DNA of 21,636 nt from a virus, in the IMG/VR virus record IMGVR_UViG_3300034102_002112, positions 1 through 21,636 of that record; one strand, written 5' to 3'. Positions 6,887 through 14,925 of the stretch are shown one piece after another. Position numbers and translations under genes: made by a program. Under the pieces are notes generated by a model. It saw only the letters and a program-made list of their open reading frames with translations, was not told the origin of the DNA and did no database searches. How positions within the stretch are numbered: the stretch's first letter is position 1; every line of letters begins with the position of its first letter.

Positions 6887-8205
6887 AAAGATATTGTGTT
6901 TAATTTATTATAAATATTCCCACACTTCACTTTCGTGGGAAAGTTGCCTTGTTCTAACACGTGTTTGATTTGAGGCAATAACGCTTTTGCTTCAGTTACT
7001 GGCACATCAAATAAAATACTGTCATACGTATATAAAATTATAACCGTTTCATGGGTCTTTAATAATGATTGTACTTGTTGTATTTTTTGAACTGATACTT
7101 CTGTTTCAACGGCTTGCAAATAGTAATTAAACAATTTGTTTGCAGTCATATTTTTTACCATATCCTTGGTAATAGGTCGTTTCAATATGGGCGTGTCAAT
7201 GCGTCCTTTTGCTTTCCATTTAGCCCAAAGATCATATACAAATGCATTTACCTTTTCAAAAAATGGAATTGATAAAAATTCTGAGTCAATGCCTCCATAC
7301 AGCAATCGAAATGTTATTTGTTTGCTTTCCGCACGTTGTTCTTCAGTTAGTTCGGTTACACCAAAATAAAATCGGCCTAAATAATCATGTATTGATGATG
7401 TCGGCAAATCATACCCAATCAATCGAGCAATCAATCTAACATGATATGAATCAAAATCCATTTCAACTAATGCTCCATTTTCAAACCTGCTACAAAAGGC
7501 TGTTCTTGTGCCATCTTCTTTGTTCATTGCAGCAAAGTTAAATCCTCGATATGCATTGCTAGGACGACCTGTCATTGTATAATAATTGTACTGCGAATAA
7601 ACCAGATTATCTTTAACTAGTTCAGGCATTTTAAATGTTTCATTAACTTGTAATCCATTACGCTCAATTGCTGCAAATGTTTCCGGGTATGTTGAATTGA
7701 ATTGCAAATATGATTGAGTTAATTTTGAATTCACACACATTGGCCAAGCATATTTTCTAATTTTTTGACACATTGCCAAATGTTGCATTATTGGAATAAG
7801 TGCATTTATATTTGGAAGTGCGGTGTGCCGTCTCCAATAAAATTGATGTGCTGGTGTATAATAATGAGTTTCGTCATATGCTTCATTATATGTGTACCAC
7901 CACAATGTTTTAACATCCCATACAGCATTGTTTCCTCCTATTTGAAGCCATTGTTTTTTGTCATATACAAAGATATCAGTCAGATCCATGAATTGTTGTA
8001 GATGTTCAGTAAAGCCCCTTAGCTGTTCAGTATGTTGAATAGGCACAATGCGTTCTATTGCATCTTCAGTGTATACATATATACATGTTACTTTATTCAC
8101 AGCGGCATGGAGAAGTGGATCTGCTAATATTGGAACTAGCAAAGTTTTTCGTCCTTTTATGTATGTGAATAATGTATTCAATTCCGATTCTGAGTCCACT
8201 ATCAT
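6883..8205 (-). CDS. polA: Short family A DNA polymerase (Pol I-like)
   Basis: This 440-residue protein carries the family A polymerase motifs. TGR is at 212-214. Motif A is DFDSYHVR (250-257). The motif B O-helix has R291, K295, F299, Y303 and G304 in exact Pol I spacing. NYYLQAVETE (360-369) resembles the N..Q helix. Motif C is YTYDSILFD (392-400), with catalytic D395. Both metal-binding aspartates are present. The position of the Pol I steric-gate glutamate (E710) is His255, and the usual HDE of motif C is YDS. The roughly 200-residue N-terminus is too short for a complete proofreading domain and shows no exonuclease motifs. T4 itself uses a family B polymerase. The gene follows the GPYH-motif protein and overlaps the nuclease-like gene. 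Confidence 0.82.
   Translation of the reverse strand: MIVDSESELNTLFTYIKGRKTLLVPILADPLLHAAVNKVTCIYVYTEDAIERIVPIQHTEQLRGFTEHLQQFMDLTDIFVYDKKQWLQIGGNNAVWDVKTLWWYTYNEAYDETHYYTPAHQFYWRRHTALPNINALIPIMQHLAMCQKIRKYAWPMCVNSKLTQSYLQFNSTYPETFAAIERNGLQVNETFKMPELVKDNLVYSQYNYYTMTGRPSNAYRGFNFAAMNKEDGTRTAFCSRFENGALVEMDFDSYHVRLIARLIGYDLPTSSIHDYLGRFYFGVTELTEEQRAESKQITFRLLYGGIDSEFLSIPFFEKVNAFVYDLWAKWKAKGRIDTPILKRPITKDMVKNMTANKLFNYYLQAVETEVSVQKIQQVQSLLKTHETVIILYTYDSILFDVPVTEAKALLPQIKHVLEQGNFPTKVKCGNIYNKLNTISL
6904..6917 (-). promoter_or_regulatory. ATATTTATA-class promoter-like element inside the 3' end of polA
   Basis: The gene strand reads ATATTTATAATAAA, 22 bases before the ATG at 6886. It is the only one of the seven copies that lies within coding sequence, encoding the tail of the polymerase (IYNK). 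It might give independent expression of the nuclease-like gene. Confidence 0.35.
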
Positions 8206-8213
8206 ACATTAAT

Positions 8214-8242
8214 ATAATAATGATAAAATCTTAGGAATCCAA
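8214..8242 (-). promoter_or_regulatory. Weak sigma70-like promoter before polA
   Basis: On the gene strand, TTGGAT (8242-8237) and TATTAT (8219-8214) are 17 bases apart, with the -10 box eight bases before the polymerase ATG. No Shine-Dalgarno precedes that ATG. The match is imperfect and the -35 box overlaps the region just after the preceding stop codon, so this is tentative. Confidence 0.22.
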
Positions 8243-8244
8243 TG

Positions 8245-8853
8245 TTATGAATTGATATCTTTTGGAATTACAAAATCAGAGTCTGAATAATATTGTATTG
8301 GATTTGTTAATATTAATGATATTCCAGGTATTTCCGTTTCTGCTTTTCGTATTTCTTGAAAATTTTTTTCAATTACACCTGGTGCTAATACGCCATTTTG
8401 CATTGCATCATGCAAATTGCCAGTTATATACCATGTAATTTTTTTAGCGGTCCACATATATGAATCAATTTCTTGTATTACCCATTTATCATATTGTGGT
8501 TCATCAATTTCAGTAATTACATATTCATTTGTTTTTTTCAAGAAATATCTAGTAATAAATCCTACAGCTTTGTCTTGTTCTGTAATTACGGGTTGTATAG
8601 GTTGTGGGTTATCAAATTTAGTTTGAACCGTTTTTAATTGTTTATATACATAATTGTCTGTTGCATGTAAAACTAATGGCACTAATTTTTTTGATGTTTT
8701 TGCATTCCATTTGGATTCTGAAAAAATTTCACCTGTAGTATATGTATGATATGGCCCAATGAACTCAACTCCATCATCAGTCATCCATTGCGACCCAGTT
8801 GTATACAAGTTAAGTGTTATTTGGTTAGGTGTATAATGTAAACGATTTCTCAT
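8245..8853 (-). CDS. Putative virion protein with GPYH motif
   Basis: This is a 202-residue protein. Near the N-terminus it has YTPNQITLNLYTTGSQW and then FIGPYHTYTTGEIFSES (31-47). A segment of the type 'GPYH...G...(S/T)' followed by a short basic stretch recurs in structural proteins of marine T4-like phages, as far as I recall, so I infer a virion or baseplate-associated role. The rest is mixed alpha/beta with a Trp-rich central part (KWVIQEID, MWTAKKITWYITG). The start lies one base after the stop of the hub gene, with only a weak AAAGAA-type RBS, consistent with translation coupled to the tail block. Function is uncertain. Confidence 0.65.
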   Translation of the reverse strand: MRNRLHYTPNQITLNLYTTGSQWMTDDGVEFIGPYHTYTTGEIFSESKWNAKTSKKLVPLVLHATDNYVYKQLKTVQTKFDNPQPIQPVITEQDKAVGFITRYFLKKTNEYVITEIDEPQYDKWVIQEIDSYMWTAKKITWYITGNLHDAMQNGVLAPGVIEKNFQEIRKAETEIPGISLILTNPIQYYSDSDFVIPKDINS

Positions 8854-8854
8854 A

Positions 8855-10897
8855 TTATTCTTTTATTCGAATCCTAGGATTGCATTTAATTCTAGTTGTC
8901 CACTCTCCTTCATTAGAAACTGTATGTTCCATTCCCAGTACTGTAAATACAAATGAATCTGTATATCTTTTTGGTAATCCGTTAAAGTTTAACACGTCTC
9001 CAAATTTAAATCCGTTAATACCATCAATTGTAAATTCTAATTCCATTGGGAAGATTGATTTGTTGTTCCCAATTGATTTTTCAATATCATCAGTAAAATA
9101 TGTAACATATTTTTCTAGTACTTGTTTTAACTCTTTAATAATTTGTTCATCTCTTTCTGGTTTCTTTGCAATTTTTTCTTTTGCTTCCGCTAACTTACGT
9201 ATTGCTTGTTTATGTTCTGTTTTCCAATCGTCTGCTAATTGTTTTCTTGTCTCTGCATCAGCATATATATATGGATTATATGTAGTTACACGTTGAGTTC
9301 CTGTTTTATTAGAATCAATACCGTATACCATGGTTTTAACATTGTTTGGAACTTTTGATGTTAATGAAAACTCTCTAACAATCGACGCTCCTGTTTTTGT
9401 TGCAAAAACTGGTAATGTAAATTCTAATGTAGGTGCACCTTCTACATTTACATAATTTGTATCATAATAAATTAGGGCATCAAAAATTGTTGGATGCTGT
9501 ATTAGTGCTAATATTATTGCATTGCCGGTGCTTTCTGCAATTTCACGTGATACCTCAGTTAAAAAGTTGTTAATTGATGGATCGTTTTTAGTTTCAATTT
9601 TTTTAATAAGAGTTCGAATTAATTCTAAATCAATGTATATTCTAGACGGCAATGAATATGAAGAATTTGCAGATACAACTGAAAATCCGTCTGTTTTAAT
9701 ATCTGCTTTTTTAATATTAGGAAACATTTGTAATGATGCATTAAATGCTGCAGCATTTGTTGGGCTTAAGTTTTTAATACGATCAGATTCCGGATAATCA
9801 AATTTATATGTGTCATGCAACAAATCAGTTTTGCCGCGCCAAAGTAACAGGCTTAATGGATTTGCTGAAACTAATCGTTCATAATAATTGCTTTTGCATA
9901 CAACGTCATCACAATGTATTCTAGCGCCTATTGCTGCTGTTATTTTTGTATTAATATGTTGTATTAAATATCCCAATGATATCATACGCGTTGTATTTAT
10001 TGAGTCTGTATTTCCAATTACATATGGTTTTCCTACTAATATGCTTTGGTCCGTTGTATTTGCTACTAGGTGTTCAAAATCATTTATGCCTTTTTCCTCA
10101 TATGTTTTTTTGATTGCATTTACTTCATCACTCAGCGAAGTATATAAACTTGTTACTTGATTTTCAGTTTTTGTTCCTGTTGCAGTAGCATTTGGTTTAT
10201 TATCTATATAAATTTTTGCTTCTGCATATGTATTGCTTGTTCCAATTAATTCAAATGTTAATGCTAATGTTCCGTCAGAATTATACGTGTATGAAAATGT
10301 TGTAATTCGTCCTTGAAAATACAATTCATTCATTTTTCGTAAACTTGAAACATCTGTGTTTGGATATAAAGTTTTTAAAAAATCAATCGATGGTAATTTA
10401 TCATCATCTAAGATTCCATCTGTTAGCAATGCACTTGCTGGATGTATTATAGCAATTTTAACGTAACGTCCGGGTTTACAATATATTGCTTCCATACCAT
10501 AACTGCCATCCATATCAGTTGTAGCATCTGGTACTAATATGGTGACACTTGCTTTATTGATATATGATTTAGATTGGTCATTTATTGAAATACTTAATCC
10601 AGTTATAATCGGTGGTATCCTATTGGCAGGTCTTAATTTATCATTTAAGAATCCAGTTTCACCACTTGGCATATATGCTCCTGCACGAACGGTTGTTCCT
10701 CCTAAAGTTCCGAATCCAGGCATAGCTTTTGTATCGGCAGTTGGCTTTGTATCATATGCTTCAATTTGAACATTTGCTATTTTACTAACCATATAGTCTA
10801 TTGCAGCAGTAGTACGATTTATCGTGCCAGCTGTACCTCGCGCTATCAATTCTTGTTGTAACGATTTGTTTACTTGCGAATAAAATATTGTACTCAT
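8855..10897 (-). CDS. Baseplate hub / tail-tube initiator-like protein
   Basis: This 680-residue protein would sit at the tail tip. The N-terminal third includes PPIITGLSISINDQS and a beta-rich segment, INKASVTILVPDATTDMDG (168-186 region), then CKPGRYVKIAIIHP and YFQGRITTFSYTYNSDGT, the kind of tandem barrel sequence seen in hub proteins of contractile tails (T4 gp27, P2 gpD, VgrG). A charged helical stretch with many Lys/Glu (TRKQLADDWKTEHK onwards) precedes a C-terminal beta domain, GFKFGDVLNFNGLPKRY ... FTVLGMEHTVSNEGEW, typical of hub C-termini. It overlaps the LysM-like gene by four bases (ATGA), and the order cap, gp53-like, hub fits tail modules. The call rests on sequence style and position. 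Confidence 0.65.
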   Translation of the reverse strand: MSTIFYSQVNKSLQQELIARGTAGTINRTTAAIDYMVSKIANVQIEAYDTKPTADTKAMPGFGTLGGTTVRAGAYMPSGETGFLNDKLRPANRIPPIITGLSISINDQSKSYINKASVTILVPDATTDMDGSYGMEAIYCKPGRYVKIAIIHPASALLTDGILDDDKLPSIDFLKTLYPNTDVSSLRKMNELYFQGRITTFSYTYNSDGTLALTFELIGTSNTYAEAKIYIDNKPNATATGTKTENQVTSLYTSLSDEVNAIKKTYEEKGINDFEHLVANTTDQSILVGKPYVIGNTDSINTTRMISLGYLIQHINTKITAAIGARIHCDDVVCKSNYYERLVSANPLSLLLWRGKTDLLHDTYKFDYPESDRIKNLSPTNAAAFNASLQMFPNIKKADIKTDGFSVVSANSSYSLPSRIYIDLELIRTLIKKIETKNDPSINNFLTEVSREIAESTGNAIILALIQHPTIFDALIYYDTNYVNVEGAPTLEFTLPVFATKTGASIVREFSLTSKVPNNVKTMVYGIDSNKTGTQRVTTYNPYIYADAETRKQLADDWKTEHKQAIRKLAEAKEKIAKKPERDEQIIKELKQVLEKYVTYFTDDIEKSIGNNKSIFPMELEFTIDGINGFKFGDVLNFNGLPKRYTDSFVFTVLGMEHTVSNEGEWTTRIKCNPRIRIKE

Positions 10898-11193
10898 CTA
10901 GTTTTGTTTGTTTGTTCAGTTTGTTGTTGTATTGTATCTTTGGATGGAATTCTCAATCTGCTATTTGCTGGTACATATAAGGATCCTTTGCCTAATCCAT
11001 TTGCTGCAGCAATAATGTACCAAAGTGTTTGATCATTATAAAATTTATAAGCCAATAAATCCAATCGTTCTATAGATCTTGTTTGTATGTATACATCAGC
11101 AGTATTTGCTTCTGGCGTAGGTGTTATTATGGTTGATAGTTTTCTTTTTTCATTACTGTCTTTAATTGCAGATGCTGTTTCGTATCTATTCAT
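10894..11193 (-). CDS. 53: gp53/LysM-like baseplate protein
   Basis: This is a 99-residue protein. Residues 37-83 (SIERLDLLAYKFYNDQTLWY, then IIAAANG ... LYVPANSRLRIP) match the pattern of LysM-like domains in T4 gp53 and P2 tail protein X: a short helix, LAYKFY, a Trp-Tyr-Ile strand and a final 'G..L.IP' strand. In contractile phages this protein fastens the baseplate around the tube initiation complex. The flanks are polar and low in complexity (a Gln/Thr-rich C-terminus). It is half the length of T4 gp53, which carries extra wedge-binding regions. It lies between the probable tube cap and the hub gene, and its TGA overlaps the hub start. Confidence 0.7.
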   Translation of the reverse strand: MNRYETASAIKDSNEKRKLSTIITPTPEANTADVYIQTRSIERLDLLAYKFYNDQTLWYIIAAANGLGKGSLYVPANSRLRIPSKDTIQQQTEQTNKTR

Positions 11194-11227
11194 AATTAGT
11201 TTCTTTTATTTTTACGCAAAAACCGCA

Positions 11228-12904
11228 TTATTCTATTTTGGTTTTGTTATCTTGTTGTTTATTTGCTGCTTGTCTTAAAAGTTCATCGCTCATTGCAGTT
11301 GTTCCAAAATCACTTAACCAATTATTTCCACCTTCAATTGGTGTTGCTTCGGAATTGAATTGTTTAGCTAATGTATACATTTTGCCTTTTTTCTCAGGAA
11401 GATAATCTGTAATTACATTTAATCCTAATGACACTGAAATTTTGTGTGGAGCTTGCATCATTGTAGGATCATCTTCAATGTTGATCTCCCAAGTTGTATC
11501 TCCATCTGCAAATGTATATGACAATGAATTTATAAGTACAGGTTGTTGAACTAATAAGTCTCCAATTGTCATACGCATCCATGGTGATTTCATTGCAATT
11601 GTCCCGGTACCATATTCTGGTGCTGTATATGATGCCAATGCATTTAATTTTCGATATATAGGTTTCATTTCATCACGGCTAGTTGCAAATACAGTAAATG
11701 ATATATTTACTTCACGTGAATAACCAGTATATGTATAATTAGGATCCGCTCGACCAATCATGGGAACTGATGACCAACTTGGTGAATGTGTATCAGTAAA
11801 TGAATCAATAATTGCACGAAATACAATTATATCATCAATTTCATCCACTCCGTTTTGTAATTTTGGTCCTGTAAAATAAAACTTGATAAAATCTCTAGTT
11901 AAATCAGTTGCAGCTACAAATTTATTCCATTTTTCAGCTCCTGGGAATAATGGAGATTTCCATTGATATGCCTGAGATAATTTTCTTTGACTATAATCAA
12001 TAACAGTAATTTTATCTCCGCGGAATTCCGTTGCCTTTTCTATAGGATTATTTGTAGGTGCCCAGCTTCCTTTTTTAGGTTTGCCTGTAACTTCATCTAA
12101 TCCAATTTCTACTTTCCATCTTGTTGCAACATGACTTCTTGATGTAAAATCTCGATGTGCTGCGTTTGGTTCGCCATGGTTTCCCCAACCATATATGGAT
12201 TCAATATTAAATACTTGATAAGCTCCACCTGGTAATACTGAAGCAGCTGCATACGCAGCTCCAATTATGCTCCCTTTAGCATCTTTATTTGCAACTCCTC
12301 GAGTTGCAGCAGACGCTCCATCTAATCTAACAGTGTTAACATTAAATGTATATCCTTTAAAAGATCTAAAATCTTTGTATTTGCCTGGCCAATTTGTAAT
12401 TTGTTCTAATCTAGTAAATGGCATTATTGAATATGGCTGTCCCATGTTTTCACTGCGATCATCTAAAATACCATCCAATGTTTTTATTTTGAATAAAGAA
12501 GATACTGCTGGTTGAACAAATTGCTGAGTTATAGGATTTCCAAGGCCGGATGCAGCTCCAAGTATTGCGTTTTTAGCAACATTTGCAAATATAGCTCCTG
12601 GGGCAACGTTTCCTATATTGCCAATAATATCTATTCGATTTGGATATGTGTATCCGCTTGGGTTGGCAGAGTCATTGTCAAAATTAGCATATACAGTTTT
12701 TATATTTTTTTTTTTGTCATATGCTGCAGTGTTGCCTGCAATTATGGGTTTTTCTGCTTGTATTGGATGTAATGCTGTTCCGGAGGTTGTTGATCCTAAA
12801 CCTATACTATCTTGCAAGTATACAGTGTTTGGTGTTGCATAATTTCCAGATCCACCTAATGAAAACAATGTAAAGCCGTACGGCGCGTTATATGAATATG
12901 GCAT
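11228..12904 (-). CDS. Tail tube cap / baseplate protein, gp48/gp54-like
   Basis: This 558-residue protein has a C-terminal third resembling tube-cap or tube-baseplate junction proteins: FTDTHSPSWSSVPMIGRADP, YTGYSREVNISFTVFATSRD, then EMKPIYRKLNALASYTAPEY, SPWMRMTIGDLL and NSLSYTFADGDTTWEINIED. The 'Y.G..R.i..sF...a.sr.Em..lyrKln.L' pattern is common in phage tube-type proteins that stack on the hub. The N-terminal region is Gly/Ala/Asn-rich and less diagnostic. The ATG at 12904 has a clear AAGGAA. It directly follows the tape measure gene and precedes the gp53-like gene. An uninterrupted run of 11 A (gene strand, plus positions 12715-12725) encodes DKKKN near residue 60. Confidence 0.6.
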   Translation of the reverse strand: MPYSYNAPYGFTLFSLGGSGNYATPNTVYLQDSIGLGSTTSGTALHPIQAEKPIIAGNTAAYDKKKNIKTVYANFDNDSANPSGYTYPNRIDIIGNIGNVAPGAIFANVAKNAILGAASGLGNPITQQFVQPAVSSLFKIKTLDGILDDRSENMGQPYSIMPFTRLEQITNWPGKYKDFRSFKGYTFNVNTVRLDGASAATRGVANKDAKGSIIGAAYAAASVLPGGAYQVFNIESIYGWGNHGEPNAAHRDFTSRSHVATRWKVEIGLDEVTGKPKKGSWAPTNNPIEKATEFRGDKITVIDYSQRKLSQAYQWKSPLFPGAEKWNKFVAATDLTRDFIKFYFTGPKLQNGVDEIDDIIVFRAIIDSFTDTHSPSWSSVPMIGRADPNYTYTGYSREVNISFTVFATSRDEMKPIYRKLNALASYTAPEYGTGTIAMKSPWMRMTIGDLLVQQPVLINSLSYTFADGDTTWEINIEDDPTMMQAPHKISVSLGLNVITDYLPEKKGKMYTLAKQFNSEATPIEGGNNWLSDFGTTAMSDELLRQAANKQQDNKTKIE

Positions 12905-12915
12905 AGTTTTCCTTG

Positions 12916-14601
12916 TTAAGCATTAAGTCGTTGACCTTGTCGTATTGTTAATTGAGATTGTATTTTATCTCCATCAAATGTATTTGTTACGTGAAAACTC
13001 ATTCCTTGTAATGCGGCAACTAATGCTGCTGTATCTGTTCCGCCTTGTGTTGTATTATTTGGTGTAGTAGAACCCTGATTTGCTAAGGCTTCTCTAGCAT
13101 TTGGCATTGCAATTATATCATCTTTAGGATCCAATGAAAATGATCCAAGTGGGCCGGTAATAACATTGTTGCCTCCTGCAGGAATAAAAACATCTTTAAC
13201 AATCGTTTGACCTACTTGTAAAGCTGTATTGTCACCAGTTCCTGTTTTTATTGTATTGACTACATCCTTGCCTGTTTTCAATGATTGGGCGCCGGCGTAC
13301 GCCGTTTTAACAACTGGATTAGTTGCTAATGATTCTCCAATATCTGCGGCTCCGTCTAATACTGTTTTATTTAAATCTGCTGTTGCTTTTTGGAGTCCTG
13401 TTACTTTATTTGTATAATTGCCTAAGGTTTCTATATAGGTTTTTGTGGCATCATCTGATAATACTGTTTCATTGGTTCGTTTGTCTTCTTCAGCCGCAAT
13501 TTGCGAAAATGTTTTTCCTTGATCCTTAATATCCGCCGTTTGTGTTTTGAAAATATCTTGACTAATGGCGCCGGCGGCATTATATTGATTGATTGCACCA
13601 AATAAATCATCAGCGGTAAGACCTAACATGGATGCCGCTTGTTCTTGCAAGGGGACATTGTCTTTTAGTTTTTCTCCAAATTTTTCAATGAATCCAACCA
13701 ATAAATCTGCTTGTTTATTTGCATCTTGTGCAAATGCAGCCTTTTGAAATTCAGCAGTTAAACTTTTACCATCTTGTGTTAATAATTCTTCACCTGATAA
13801 AATTTGAAATTCAATTTCAGCTGCAATTGATTGTTCTATATCTAAAAATCCTTTACCAATTCCAGTAATTTTTTCTAGTTCAAGTCCCAAAGATTTTGAT
13901 TTGAGTATAGCTAATCCTAATTCTTTAGGCATACGTCCAAACGTTGCTAAAGTTGCTTGACCTAAAGTTCCCATCCCTTCAATAATATCCGTTAATCCGC
14001 CTTCATAAAATCCTGCTACAGATTCAGCAACATTGCCTAATTCTCTATTTACGCTTTCAAAATTGGTTGCTAACTGAGCTGCATCTTTTGATCTGCCAAA
14101 CGCTGTACCTTGATATTTAACAAAGTTACGATATGCTTCTTCAGATACTCCTAATTGATTTCGTATAACATCTGATTGTTTTGCGAGTTGTTGTGAAAAC
14201 TTTCCATTATCTTTGTAAAATTTGGTTTGGCCTGCAAACACTGTTCTAAGTTCTCCGGCATATTGTTTGAACTTAGTTGCATTGACTCCTGCACTTTTTG
14301 CAACTGCATCTAATTGTACTCCAAATGCAGCTGCATTTTTTGTACTTTTATTAAATCCGGATTGTACTGTTAAATTAAGTTGCTCTAGAACATTTAAATT
14401 GTTATTTAATGTTTGTACTTGTCCAGCTAAAATACCAAAAACGTTTTGACGAATTACTTCGCCGCCTTGATCTTTATATGCTGAAAATACAGCGGTTAAT
14501 GCTTTAGTGACTTCACCAAGTGGATCGGCAGCTGCGGCCATGCCTAGTCTAGGTTTAGATTTCAAACGTTTGATTAGTTGAATTTCATTAGTATCTAGCA
14601 T
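12916..14601 (-). CDS. Tail length tape measure protein
   Basis: This protein of about 561 residues would set tail length by spanning the tube during assembly. It is largely helical and Ala/Gln/Lys-rich, with hydrophobic alpha-helical stretches, and ends in a beta segment, FIPAGGNNVITGPLGSFSLD then PKDDIIAMPNA, followed by FDGDKIQSQLTIRQ, an ending seen in tape measure proteins. Position supports this: it follows the frameshift-type chaperone and precedes the baseplate genes. The frame extends to a TTG at 14607, but AGGA is only two bases from it; the ATG at 14601 has AGGA eight bases upstream and is preferred. Size is close to T4 gp29 (590). By the general rule of about 1.5 A per residue, the tail would be roughly 85 nm long. 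Confidence 0.78.
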   Translation of the reverse strand: MLDTNEIQLIKRLKSKPRLGMAAAADPLGEVTKALTAVFSAYKDQGGEVIRQNVFGILAGQVQTLNNNLNVLEQLNLTVQSGFNKSTKNAAAFGVQLDAVAKSAGVNATKFKQYAGELRTVFAGQTKFYKDNGKFSQQLAKQSDVIRNQLGVSEEAYRNFVKYQGTAFGRSKDAAQLATNFESVNRELGNVAESVAGFYEGGLTDIIEGMGTLGQATLATFGRMPKELGLAILKSKSLGLELEKITGIGKGFLDIEQSIAAEIEFQILSGEELLTQDGKSLTAEFQKAAFAQDANKQADLLVGFIEKFGEKLKDNVPLQEQAASMLGLTADDLFGAINQYNAAGAISQDIFKTQTADIKDQGKTFSQIAAEEDKRTNETVLSDDATKTYIETLGNYTNKVTGLQKATADLNKTVLDGAADIGESLATNPVVKTAYAGAQSLKTGKDVVNTIKTGTGDNTALQVGQTIVKDVFIPAGGNNVITGPLGSFSLDPKDDIIAMPNAREALANQGSTTPNNTTQGGTDTAALVAALQGMSFHVTNTFDGDKIQSQLTIRQGQRLNA

Positions 14602-14614
14602 CGACAATATCCTA

Positions 14615-14628
14615 TTTAATATAAATAT
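14615..14628 (-). promoter_or_regulatory. ATATTTATA-class promoter-like element before the tape measure gene
   Basis: The gene strand reads ATATTTATATTAAA, 18 bases before the ATG at 14601. Its first bases abut the stop codon of the chaperone extension frame (14629-14631), so promoter and upstream stop are fused with no spare sequence. Confidence 0.4.
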
Positions 14629-14925
14629 TTACAGTGGAGATTTTACTATCGTAGGCTTTTTCTTCATTGATGCTTTAGATTTTTGTTGTTCAATAGCTGC
14701 GGCTTTTTCATCCTGCATTTTATTGATTTTGCTAATCCAGAATCTTCGAATATGTACCGGCATCGTATACAATGTTTGCCAATCCCAACGACCGGCTCCA
14801 AACCATATTAAATCAAACAGGCTAGAATGCAATTGTACGCGGTCTTCTGGTTTAAAACCAAAAAAAGTCTGCTCCAAACGGAAACCCGGAGTTGAAGGTG
14901 CTCCCGTCTTCACCTTCAAATTCAT
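14629..14925 (-). CDS. Tail assembly chaperone, frameshift extension (GT/gp51-like)
   Basis: This frame can be read as a 98-residue ORF from the ATG at 14925, but its first 22 codons lie inside the end of the upstream chaperone gene and no Shine-Dalgarno precedes that ATG. From FFGFKPEDRVQLHSS onward it has its own character: LFDLIWFGAGRWDWQTLY, then TMPVHIRRFWISKINK and a Lys/Gln-rich tail. A hydrophobic/Trp segment followed by 'MPvhlRrf' and a charged helix is what I expect from the second part of a tail chaperone pair upstream of a tape measure. It most likely is expressed as a C-terminal extension of the gp26-like protein by -2 or +1 slippage at the T7 run, giving about 327-328 residues in total. 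Confidence 0.65.
   Translation of the reverse strand: MNLKVKTGAPSTPGFRLEQTFFGFKPEDRVQLHSSLFDLIWFGAGRWDWQTLYTMPVHIRRFWISKINKMQDEKAAAIEQQKSKASMKKKPTIVKSPL

Noticed and set aside
14605-14607. TTG as the tape measure start
   Set aside because: AGGA would be only two bases from it; the ATG six bases downstream has normal spacing.
14923-14925. Independent translation start of the chaperone extension at the ATG
   Set aside because: No Shine-Dalgarno and 22 codons of overlap with a well-conserved-looking C-terminus; frameshifting explains the arrangement better, though this is not excluded.
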